From Actinomycetes bacterium (GTDB lineage Bacteria > Actinomycetota > Actinomycetes > Mycobacteriales > Mycobacteriaceae), in contig JAEWRC010000083.1 in NCBI GenBank assembly GCA_023460175.1, positions 1 through 28,883 of the forward strand: DNA of 28,883 nucleotides, in the 5' to 3' direction. Position numbers and translations under genes: made by a program. Under the pieces are notes generated by a model, which was not told the DNA's origin, did no database searches, and saw only the letters and a list, made by a program, of their open reading frames with translations. Each line of letters opens with the position of its first letter. The first letter of the stretch is position 1. Shown here piece by piece: positions 1-6,543 of this stretch.

Positions 1-56
1 GAGGCCCGACCAGAAAACCACAGGAAAAGCTGGACAGACCAGCGACTACCTCGTGC

Positions 57-968
57 TCACACCCCTGCAGACCGAAAAACAGCCACAACAGACACATCAA
101 CCACTTCAGTCCACGGATTGAGGCTAAGTCCCTTCTTGGCGATGAGATGGGCCGCCCGATCGACCAACTGGACGTTGGTGGCCGTCGGGAACACCGCGGG
201 GCAATCACCGATGCCGACGCGGATGCCCAGGCCGAGTTCCAGGGCATGCTCCCAAAGCTCTTGGCACCGTTCGGCGGAACTCATCGCATACGGCACGACG
301 ACGATCTCGCGGTCGATCCACGGTGGGATCCGCGAAACCAGGAAGTCCAGCACGGCCGGATCGGGCTCGTTGTACGAGACCCAGCGGTCGGAGAAGTACA
401 GCTTGATGTTCAAGGGCTGCCGCAGGATTCCGATCCGGGCGGCCAGCACCACCCAGCGCAGGTCGACGGCGTTGGACACGGCAATGCTGGGCGAAATCCC
501 CAACTGGCGCAACCGATCGAGTTCCGGCGGGTACGACGGGGGCGCACCGTTCGGATTCTCGACGTCGTCGACCATCTCGAACTGATTCTCGTCCTCGCGC
601 CATGCCGCGCCGTGGACGTGCAGCGCCGGCGCGAATGGCGCCAGGAGCAATTCGGCGCCGGACGGCGGTTTCTCGGCCAACGCCCAGATGTGCTCGAGGC
701 CAACGGCGTAACCCGGGTAGGCCAGGGGATCGACGTCGCGGGCCGCGGCGGCCAAGATGGCGCGCGAGACATCGGCGTCGGCCCAGGCTTGCCGGCCGTC
801 GTCGTAACGCGCGTGATAGTGCACCGCGCTGGCCCCGTGCCGAATGCACTCGACGATGTCGCGGGCCGTCTCGTCGGCACCGTAGGGCACATGCGGGTTC
901 TCGGACCTACTGGCCTCCCCGTTGAGCCCGACTTCGAGGTACACCTTGCCGTCGTCGCGCAAAGTCAT
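57..968 (-). CDS. BKACE-like protein (DUF849, beta-keto acid cleavage enzyme family), divergent
   Basis: A 303-residue protein of the length usual for the beta-keto acid cleavage enzyme family, which condenses a beta-keto acid with acetyl-CoA at a divalent metal. The sequence shows the family's early HxHxR-type metal motif as H50-Y-H52-A-R54, after a GASAV stretch, and ends in a TIM-barrel-like strand with VGIGD near residue 251. In characterised members the last motif normally reads VGxED, so a Glu is replaced by Gly here, and the middle of the barrel is also unlike the typical consensus. I therefore trust the fold more than the exact reaction. It is the last gene on the minus strand before the window edge, 338 bp downstream of the HD-domain gene, and may belong to the same transcription unit. 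The ribosome site is weak (AGG just upstream of the ATG). Confidence 0.72.
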   Translation of the reverse strand: MTLRDDGKVYLEVGLNGEASRSENPHVPYGADETARDIVECIRHGASAVHYHARYDDGRQAWADADVSRAILAAAARDVDPLAYPGYAVGLEHIWALAEKPPSGAELLLAPFAPALHVHGAAWREDENQFEMVDDVENPNGAPPSYPPELDRLRQLGISPSIAVSNAVDLRWVVLAARIGILRQPLNIKLYFSDRWVSYNEPDPAVLDFLVSRIPPWIDREIVVVPYAMSSAERCQELWEHALELGLGIRVGIGDCPAVFPTATNVQLVDRAAHLIAKKGLSLNPWTEVVDVSVVAVFRSAGV

Positions 969-1268
969 CGCCTACCGCGCCTTCCCCGCCGAAGTCATCC
1001 GCACAACGGTGGTCCGTGGCTGTTCGACGCCGCGCTTTGTGTGCATGTTCGCTCTCCCGACGAGTCGCGCTGAGCAATGGCGGATGCCCCGAGTTTACAC
1101 AAGCACTTCTTGGAGAAACGAGGTGGGCGCGACAACGGTGCCGCAATGTGGCGTAGACGTGAGAATCACGCACTCACGCCGCCCCGGGCACTGCTGGGTG
1201 CCTCTACAGGACCCACGATTGCGAGACCGTGCTCAAGGCACAGCGCGGCAAGCAGGCGTCGGAGACGA

Positions 1269-1288
1269 GGTTGCACGCGCGTGCAGCC
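1269..1288 (-). terminator. Palindrome just downstream of the HD-domain gene, possible terminator
   Basis: TGCACGCGCGTGCA (1272-1285) is a perfect 14-bp palindrome, flanked by one mismatch and then GG/CC, so the RNA could fold into a GC-rich hairpin 19 bp past the stop of the HD gene. There is no U-run, which is common in mycobacteria. The rest of 969-1306 shows no gene or RNA that I recognise. Role as terminator is inference. Confidence 0.35.
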
Positions 1289-1306
1289 ATGCTCCTGTGC
1301 CGGTGC

Positions 1307-1918
1307 CTATTTCGCCGAACCGCCGAGCACGGCCCGGATCGCGGGACGCCAGTGCTCCAGGGGTTGCACCCGCTGACCCTGCACCTTGCCGAGGTCGTCC
1401 CAGCGGCGCAGCTCGACGGCAATTCTGCTGTGCGGCAACGCTTCGAACCGAGCAACCTCGGTGTCGGTCATCGGCCCGCCCTGCACTTCGAGGCTGCGGA
1501 GCGAGGCCGGCGACAACCGTCCCCGGTATCCTGCGTCGACAGCCACCAGATACCGTTTCGCCGGGACGTGCAGGGCGACGACGGCACCCACCTCCGCACC
1601 GAACCAGCGAGTGAGCAGGTGAGCTCCCACAATCTCGTGGCGCTGGTCGCGGTCGAGGAAGTCGTCCTGTCGGTCGTGTTCGTCGAGCATGAGGTGGCCG
1701 ATGTCGTGCAGCAGGGCCGCGACCTGTGTTGCCGCGTCGAATCCCGCCGCTTCGGCCAAATGGGCGCATTGCAGCCCATGGTCGAGTTGGGTGACGGCCT
1801 CGTCGTACGTCGACTGTCCTGCCGTTTCGAGGTAGCCAAAGAGTCTGTCGCAGAATTCATCCGGAGAGATCCGGTGCGGGTCGAGGTCACCCATCTCGCC
1901 GGTGGTCCTGGCCGTCAT
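1307..1918 (-). CDS. PhnZ-like HD-domain protein (possible mixed-valent diiron oxygenase)
   Basis: A 203-residue HD-domain protein. The candidate metal ligands of the HD fold are all present: H47, H71-D72 (in HDIGH), H94 (RHE), H117 (LHV) and an Asp in the WDD at 173-175. The stretch around them, with Y38-D-E40, VTQL, H47-x-LQ, the KRYL at 121-124 and LQGGPM-like segment near 144-150, matches the phosphonate-associated HDIG family that includes PhnZ, rather than a nucleotide phosphohydrolase. PhnZ is an O2-using diiron enzyme that cleaves the C-P bond of a hydroxylated aminoethylphosphonate, with a Tyr and Glu lid similar to Y38/E40. The ATG at 1918 overlaps the stop of the upstream dioxygenase gene by 4 bp, so the open frame further upstream is not used. 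Substrate is unknown; no other phosphonate gene is in the window. Confidence 0.8.
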   Translation of the reverse strand: MTARTTGEMGDLDPHRISPDEFCDRLFGYLETAGQSTYDEAVTQLDHGLQCAHLAEAAGFDAATQVAALLHDIGHLMLDEHDRQDDFLDRDQRHEIVGAHLLTRWFGAEVGAVVALHVPAKRYLVAVDAGYRGRLSPASLRSLEVQGGPMTDTEVARFEALPHSRIAVELRRWDDLGKVQGQRVQPLEHWRPAIRAVLGGSAK

Positions 1919-2709
1919 CGGGCGTCCCCTCCGATCACGGGGTTCGCGGTCCCGGCGAAGTGCCCGATGAGGCTGAGTCGCGCCGGATTGGTAGCCAACT
2001 CTCGGATCTTGGCGGCGTAGTACTGCTCGCGCAGGTTTCCGTCGCCGACGCCGTTGTACGTCAGATAAATCGCACGCCGGGTGCCCGCAGAGGTATTGGG
2101 TCCGCTGCGGTGCGGCAGATGGCAGTGGAAGAACGCCAACGTTCCCGCCTTCACGGGAAGCGGTTCCCAGGCGAGCTGTGCTGCCACGGTTGAGGCGATA
2201 CAGCCGGAATCGTCGGTGGGGAGCCACTTTTGGTGGCTGCGGCGCGCGATCTCCAGGCATCCGTTGTGGACCGTGGCGTCGTCGACGGCGATCATGCAGG
2301 CCAGGGTGTGCCGGACGAACGGGTAGGCCGGGGCGTCCTGGTGGGCTGCGAAGCCCGCGCCGCCGGGCGCCTTGTAGTAGACCTTCTCCTTGTACAGCAC
2401 GGCGTCCTCACCCAACAGATGCCCGGCGATCTGCGGGATGGCCCCCTTGGTGACCAGCTCGCGCAGCCCGTCTTGGTGCGGCACGAAGTTCTCGGTCCGG
2501 CACCGTCGCATACCGCCGCCGGGGGTGGCTTCGTCGTACTGCAACAGACCTTCGGCTGAACCGGGCATCTGTTCGAGGTCATCGACCCAACCCTGCAGTC
2601 GCGTCAACTCCTCGCCGGTCACTGCGTCGTCGATGACGACGATCCCGTCCTCCTGCCAGGTCTTGCTGTGCGCCGCCGCTTCGCCGACGACACCTCCAAG
2701 GACTTTCAA
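1915..2709 (-). CDS. PhyH-type Fe(II)/2-oxoglutarate dioxygenase, PhnY-like partner of the HD protein
   Basis: A phytanoyl-CoA dioxygenase-family hydroxylase (264 residues from the start chosen). The iron facial triad is visible as H123-x-D125 (AHQDAP) and H200 (PHRSGPN), with the 2-oxoglutarate-binding Arg about 11 residues later (TRRA). I chose the TTG at 2709 because AGGAGG sits 5 nt upstream; an in-frame ATG at 2766 would add 19 residues but has no ribosome site. The gene overlaps the HD gene by ATGA. The same order, PhyH hydroxylase then HD oxygenase, is seen in PhnY/PhnZ, where PhnY hydroxylates the carbon next to phosphorus and PhnZ cleaves the product. The pairing makes a two-step hydroxylation and oxidative cleavage likely; the substrate is inferred only to be a small polar molecule and could be something other than a phosphonate. 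Confidence 0.8.
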   Translation of the reverse strand: MKVLGGVVGEAAAHSKTWQEDGIVVIDDAVTGEELTRLQGWVDDLEQMPGSAEGLLQYDEATPGGGMRRCRTENFVPHQDGLRELVTKGAIPQIAGHLLGEDAVLYKEKVYYKAPGGAGFAAHQDAPAYPFVRHTLACMIAVDDATVHNGCLEIARRSHQKWLPTDDSGCIASTVAAQLAWEPLPVKAGTLAFFHCHLPHRSGPNTSAGTRRAIYLTYNGVGDGNLREQYYAAKIRELATNPARLSLIGHFAGTANPVIGGDAR

Positions 2710-2910
2710 CGCACCCTCCTGCCCCGTTGCACGCACGAATGGAGCTTTGTTCCGTGATGCGCACATCTATTGGAAGAGAATTCCAGAGGATTCCGGCCGC
2801 CTGGGGACAGCGCCGTGAATGCCCGGTGAACTCGCACCTCACAGGTGGGAGCGGCTTCTGCGAGGCAGAATTTCCTGCTGTGCCAACCGATGTCAACTAT
2901 CGTCTGCCGT

Positions 2911-3238
2911 GGTGAGGATGGCTCGCAAGTGGGGCTGAACACCGAAACAACGATGCGCACCACGTACCAGTTCTCGCGCAACTCCACCCGGCGATTCACG
3001 TCTTCGAGCGGCGAAACAGCGCGGTCGGCGAGGCGCAGCAGGTCGCGTCCGTCGGCGGTAAGGCGGACACCGCGCGAGGTCCGATCGATCAGTTACCGCC
3101 CCAGTCGCCGTACCGACGTCGCGACGTGCTCACGCTGAGGCGCTCGGCGGCGCGCCCGAAATGCAGCTGATCGGCGACGGCGAGGAAGCTGCGGAGACGC
3201 ACGACGGTCACGTCTACCCGCCCATAGTAGTCACACAT
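2911..3238 (-). pseudogene. LysR-type regulator remnant, frameshifted and truncated
   Basis: Near 3211-3120 the minus strand encodes the classic LysR start (VRLRSFLAVADQLHFGRAAE), i.e. the N-terminal winged helix-turn-helix. The frame then changes, an in-frame stop (TAA near 3091) follows, and the next LysR segment (LIDRTSRGVRLTADGRDLL) continues in another frame to about 2940. The effector-binding domain is missing; what follows toward 2911 is not LysR-like. It is clearly a decayed gene. It lies upstream of and parallel to the PhyH/HD pair, so it may once have regulated that unit or a lost neighbour. The stretches 2710-2910 and 3239-3356 hold nothing else that I recognise. Confidence 0.7.
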
Positions 3239-3356
3239 ATCAGCGATGCCCCCGCGATTGAACACCTCGCAGGCGGAATGCACCTTCCATCGCGATCTTC
3301 ATCTGCGGTACCGCGCCGACCACGATAGCCTCGTTGAATGGTCTCCTCGGCGGGGT

Positions 3357-3980
3357 TCAGCGCGAGCTCGAACGGCGCTTGATCGATGCGCCCGACCTCG
3401 CCGGCCGTGCCGACTCGTATCCGCGAGTCAGCCAGTACACCGTACGATCCAGGATGGGCAGGATATCGGTGACGGCGATCTCGCCGGCAGAGAAGCGTCC
3501 GAGCAGTCCGTAGATCACACTTGAGAAGATCGCATCCAGGTTAGCGATGAACTCCTCGTCTACATCCGCAAGTACGTGCAGCCCAGCCGGCGCGACCACG
3601 TCCAGCCCGAAGCGAAACAGCTTCTGTCCGTTGGGTGATGACCGCACCCGGAAATAGGCCGCAAGCATCTCCGGGTGCGACTCCCAGGGTTCGAAGATCG
3701 TTCGGAAAATCTCCATCAACCCGTCGTAGAGCGACGCCTTCGAACCTTGCCCCTCTACGGCAATGCCGGAATAGCGGTGCCGCAGCGACCAGTACTCCAA
3801 GGCGGCCAGGATCAGATCGTCGCGAGTCGGGTACCGCTTGTAGATGGTGGCCAGCGACGTCTGTGCCCGACGGGCCACCTCGCGCAGCAGGACGGCATCG
3901 TAACCCTCGGTTTCGAGGATCTCGACGACGACATCGAGCAGTCGGTCACCGCCCTGCGCTGCGGCTGAACTTTCAGTCAT
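3357..3980 (-). CDS. TetR-family transcriptional regulator
   Basis: A 207-residue TetR-type repressor. The N-terminal DNA-binding domain is clear: helix LLDVVVEILETEGYDAV, then the helix-turn-helix at about 31-50 (LREVARRAQTSLATIYKRY) and the capping segment PTRDDLI. The C-terminal ligand domain (60-190) is not assignable to a ligand; the tail is Arg/Ser rich. It is divergent from the SDR/CMD/aldehyde dehydrogenase operon, and the 97-bp gap carries two copies of a perfect palindrome that suit a TetR dimer. The likely role is repression of itself and of the operon until a pathway intermediate binds. Confidence 0.9.
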   Translation of the reverse strand: MTESSAAAQGGDRLLDVVVEILETEGYDAVLLREVARRAQTSLATIYKRYPTRDDLILAALEYWSLRHRYSGIAVEGQGSKASLYDGLMEIFRTIFEPWESHPEMLAAYFRVRSSPNGQKLFRFGLDVVAPAGLHVLADVDEEFIANLDAIFSSVIYGLLGRFSAGEIAVTDILPILDRTVYWLTRGYESARPARSGASIKRRSSSR

Positions 3981-3998
3981 CCCCTTGCCCTCTCCTGG

Positions 3999-4034
3999 GT
4001 AACATGGTTACTCTATCTGGTGTAACACGGTTAC
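3999..4034. promoter_or_regulatory. Tandem TetR operator: two GTAAC-N3-GTTAC palindromes
   Basis: GTAACATGGTTAC (3999-4011) and GTAACACGGTTAC (4022-4034) are two perfect 13-bp palindromes with centres 23 bp apart, about two helical turns. They lie between the divergent TetR gene and the SDR operon, the expected position for a shared operator. Assignment to the adjacent TetR protein is inference from position and symmetry. Confidence 0.75.
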
Positions 4035-4035
4035 T

Positions 4036-4059
4036 GCGGGCCGCTCTGCGGCGGCCCGC
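4036..4059 (+). promoter_or_regulatory. GC-rich hairpin in the leader of the SDR operon
   Basis: GCGGGCCGC (4036-4044) and GCGGCCCGC (4051-4059) form a perfect 9-bp stem with a 6-nt loop, starting one base after the second palindrome and ending 18 bp before the start codon. It could be a leader stem, a weak terminator/attenuator, or part of the operator region. Function is not shown by sequence. Confidence 0.4.
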
Positions 4060-4077
4060 GCAATGGAGCGAGGAGCA

Positions 4078-4908
4078 ATGGGTTCTCTGGACGGCAAAGT
4101 CGCATTCATCACGGGTGTGGCCCGTGGTCAGGGTCGCAGTCATGCGGTCCGTCTAGCCAGCGAGGGCGCGAACATCATCGGCATCGACATCTGCGCGGAC
4201 ATCGCGGCCAATGGCTATCCGATGGCCGCGCGCGCCGAGCTCGATGAAACGGTCGCCTTGGTGGAGACCGCGGGCGGCAAGATGCTGGCGTCGGTGGCCG
4301 ACGTCCGCGACTTTCGTGCGCTGAAGGCAGCGCTAGACGCCGGTGTGGAGCAGTTCGGGCGCCTGGACGTCGTCCTCGCCAACGCCGGCATCGCACCGAC
4401 CGCATTCCGCGAGATCAGCATCGAGGAAGACCTGGAGATGTGGTCCGCCGTCGTCGACGTCAACTTGAACGGCGCGTTCCACACCGCTAAGGCCGCGATC
4501 CCGCACCTGATCGCCGGCGAGCGCGGCGGCGCGATCGTGTTCACCAGCTCCACCGCTGGCCTCAGGGGGTTCGGTGGCATGCGCGGCGGTGGACTCGGCT
4601 ACTCGGCATCCAAGTCCGGCATCGTCGGAATGATGCGGACGCTCGCCAATGCGCTTGCGCCGTACAGCATCCGGGTGAACACCGTGCACCCGACCGGGGT
4701 GAACACCATGATGGCGGTCAATCCCGAGATGACGGCGTTCCTGGAGGCCTACCCCGACGGTGGACCACATCTGCAGAACCCCATGCCGGTGACAATGCTC
4801 GAACCCGAGGACATCAGCAACGCCATCGCCTACCTGGTGTCCGACGCGGCCAAGTACGTCACCGGGGTCGCCTTCCCCGTCGACGCCGGCTTCTGCAACA
4901 AGCTATGA
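4078..4908 (+). CDS. Mycofactocin-coupled SDR oxidoreductase (first of operon)
   Basis: A 276-residue short-chain dehydrogenase. It has the cofactor motif TGVARGQG (12-19), D-V-R-D at 75-78, NAG (102-104), catalytic Ser at 157/158 and Y175-x3-K179. The sequence after the second strand (DICADIAANGYP, then LDETVALVE) is the insertion typical of the mycofactocin-coupled SDR subfamily, whose NAD(H) is tightly bound and recycled through the peptide-derived cofactor mycofactocin. It most likely oxidises an alcohol to a ketone or aldehyde. The ATG at 4078 is preferred over 4063 because GGAG and GAGGAG precede it. It is the first gene downstream of the tandem palindromes and overlaps the next SDR gene by 4 bp. 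Substrate is unknown. Confidence 0.92.
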   Translation: MGSLDGKVAFITGVARGQGRSHAVRLASEGANIIGIDICADIAANGYPMAARAELDETVALVETAGGKMLASVADVRDFRALKAALDAGVEQFGRLDVVLANAGIAPTAFREISIEEDLEMWSAVVDVNLNGAFHTAKAAIPHLIAGERGGAIVFTSSTAGLRGFGGMRGGGLGYSASKSGIVGMMRTLANALAPYSIRVNTVHPTGVNTMMAVNPEMTAFLEAYPDGGPHLQNPMPVTMLEPEDISNAIAYLVSDAAKYVTGVAFPVDAGFCNKL

Positions 4909-5708
4909 GCGGGCGCGTTGCGGGCAAGCGGGTCCTGATCACCGGGGCGGCCCGCGGCATGGGTCGCAGCCACGCCGTGCGGTTGGCCGAGGAAGGTGCC
5001 GACCTGATCCTGGTCGACATCTGTGAATCGCTGCCCGCAATCGAGTATCCGCTGGCCACCCCCGAAGACCTCGACGAAACCGCACGACTAGTGGAAAAGC
5101 ACGGGCAGCGAGCGGTGACACAGGTGGTGGACGTGCGTGATGAGGCCGCATTGACGGCGGCGGTCGACGACGGGGTGGCACAACTGGGCGGTCTGGACGC
5201 GTCGGTGGCCAACGCGGGTGTGCTGACGGGCGGCACCTGGGACACCACCACTGCCGAGCAGTGGCGCACCGTCGTCGATGTGAACCTGATCGGCACGTGG
5301 AACACCTGCAGGGCCGCGATCCCCCATCTCGTAGAGCGCGGCGGCGCCCTGATCAACATCAGTTCGGCCGCAGGTATCAAAGGCTCACCGCTGCACACCC
5401 CATACACCGCGTCCAAGCACGGCGTCGTGGGTATGAGCAAGGCGCTCGCCAATGAGCTCGCCGCGACGAACATCCGGGTCAACACTGTGCACCCCACCGG
5501 GGTGCCGACCGGTATGCAACCGGCAACATTGCACACCCTGCTGCACGAGCAGCGGGCCGACCTCGGCCCGATCTTCCAGAACGCGTTGCCGATCGTGATG
5601 GCCGAGGCCATCGATATCAGCAATGCGGTGCTGTTCCTGGTGTCTGACGAGGCGCGCTACGTGACCGGGCTGGAGTTCAAGGTCGACGCCGGCGTCACGA
5701 TCCGCTGA
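4905..5708 (+). CDS. Mycofactocin-coupled SDR oxidoreductase (second of operon)
   Basis: A 267-residue paralogue of the preceding gene, started by an ATG in the ATGA overlap. Motifs: TGAARGMG (13-20), NAG (103-105), S153, Y167-x3-K171, and the subfamily segment DICESLPAIEYP followed by LDETARLVE. Same predicted chemistry, oxidation of an alcohol by a nicotinoprotein dependent on mycofactocin. Having two coupled paralogues suggests either two successive alcohols in one pathway or two stereoisomers, which is inference. The protein ends GVTIR, 25 bp before the next gene. Confidence 0.92.
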   Translation: MSGRVAGKRVLITGAARGMGRSHAVRLAEEGADLILVDICESLPAIEYPLATPEDLDETARLVEKHGQRAVTQVVDVRDEAALTAAVDDGVAQLGGLDASVANAGVLTGGTWDTTTAEQWRTVVDVNLIGTWNTCRAAIPHLVERGGALINISSAAGIKGSPLHTPYTASKHGVVGMSKALANELAATNIRVNTVHPTGVPTGMQPATLHTLLHEQRADLGPIFQNALPIVMAEAIDISNAVLFLVSDEARYVTGLEFKVDAGVTIR

Positions 5709-5733
5709 CCACGAGTGAAAAGAGTTTGATGTG

Positions 5734-6543
5734 ATGACAATTGCCCAGGACCGCCTTGAGCGCGGACGACGCGCCTACGCCGACATCATGACGATCCCCG
5801 CACCTCAGGACTCGACGCCGGCGACCACGCACCTGCTCGACTTCGTCTTCGCCGAGGTGTGGCAGCGGCCCGGGTTGACCCGCCGCGAACGCCGGTTCAT
5901 CACGCTGCCCTGCGCGGCTGCCGCCGATGCCGAGGACCCGCTCCGCGATCACGTGTATGCCGCACTCAACAGCGGCGACGTCAGCATCGTCGAAATGCAG
6001 GAAACTGTCCTGCATTTCGCGGTGTACGGCGGGTGGCCGAAAGCGTCACGGTTCAACCAAGTCGTCGACGAGCAATGGGAACGCATTCACCGTGACCGGG
6101 CTCTGCCGGTACCCCCGCCGGAACCGCTGCTACCACTGAGCACCCCCAGTGACCCCGAGGCGCGCCTCGCGGTGGGCGAGCAGTCGTTCAAGGATGTCAA
6201 CTGCCTGCCGTTCGCGCCGACGCGGGACAATCCGTTCCAGGGGGCGGGAATCCTGAACTTCGTGTTCGGGGAGATGTGGCTGCGCCCCGGGCTGGGGATG
6301 AAGGAGCGACGTCTGATCACCGTCGCGTGCGTTGCCTTCCAGGACGCCCCATATCCGATTCTGAGCCATGTCTATGCCGCACTGAAGAGCAGAGATCTCT
6401 CCTTCGATGAGATGGACGAGTTAGCTTTGCATTTCGCGGCGCACTACGGCTGGCCCAAGGGGTCGCACCTGAACCAGGTCATCGGTGAGCAGAAGCAACG
6501 GGTGACCCAGGAATGGGCCGACGAGTCGCAAGGCAATTCATGA
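5734..6543 (+). CDS. Carboxymuconolactone decarboxylase-like protein, two tandem domains
   Basis: A 269-residue protein made of two copies of the small helical CMD fold. The first copy (about 34-112) has FVFAEVWQRPGL, RRERRFIT and LHFAVYGGWPKAS; the second (about 173-251) has FVFGEMWLRPGL, KERRLIT and LHFAAHYGWPKGS. The CxxC of AhpD-type peroxidase partners is absent, so a redox role is unlikely and a lyase/isomerase or lactone-acting role is more plausible. The ATG at 5734 is chosen; a GTG lies directly before it at 5731 and the ribosome site is weak. The stop overlaps the aldehyde dehydrogenase start by 4 bp, so it is made together with the redox enzymes. The exact reaction is unknown. Confidence 0.85.
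   Translation: MTIAQDRLERGRRAYADIMTIPAPQDSTPATTHLLDFVFAEVWQRPGLTRRERRFITLPCAAAADAEDPLRDHVYAALNSGDVSIVEMQETVLHFAVYGGWPKASRFNQVVDEQWERIHRDRALPVPPPEPLLPLSTPSDPEARLAVGEQSFKDVNCLPFAPTRDNPFQGAGILNFVFGEMWLRPGLGMKERRLITVACVAFQDAPYPILSHVYAALKSRDLSFDEMDELALHFAAHYGWPKGSHLNQVIGEQKQRVTQEWADESQGNS

Noticed and set aside
1919..2260. N-terminal extension of the HD-domain frame.
   Set aside because: It overlaps the dioxygenase gene completely and has no conserved motif; the 4-bp overlap ATG at 1918 is far better.
1307..2709. Calling the pair phosphonate degradation genes phnY and phnZ.
   Set aside because: Similarity is to the family only, and no other phosphonate gene is present, so gene symbols would overstate the case.
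4045..4050. Riboswitch in the SDR operon leader.
   Set aside because: Only one simple hairpin fits in the 97-bp gap; no known aptamer core is visible.
3981..4077. Hairpin as terminator of an upstream gene.
   Set aside because: No plus-strand gene ends before it; the TetR gene reads away.
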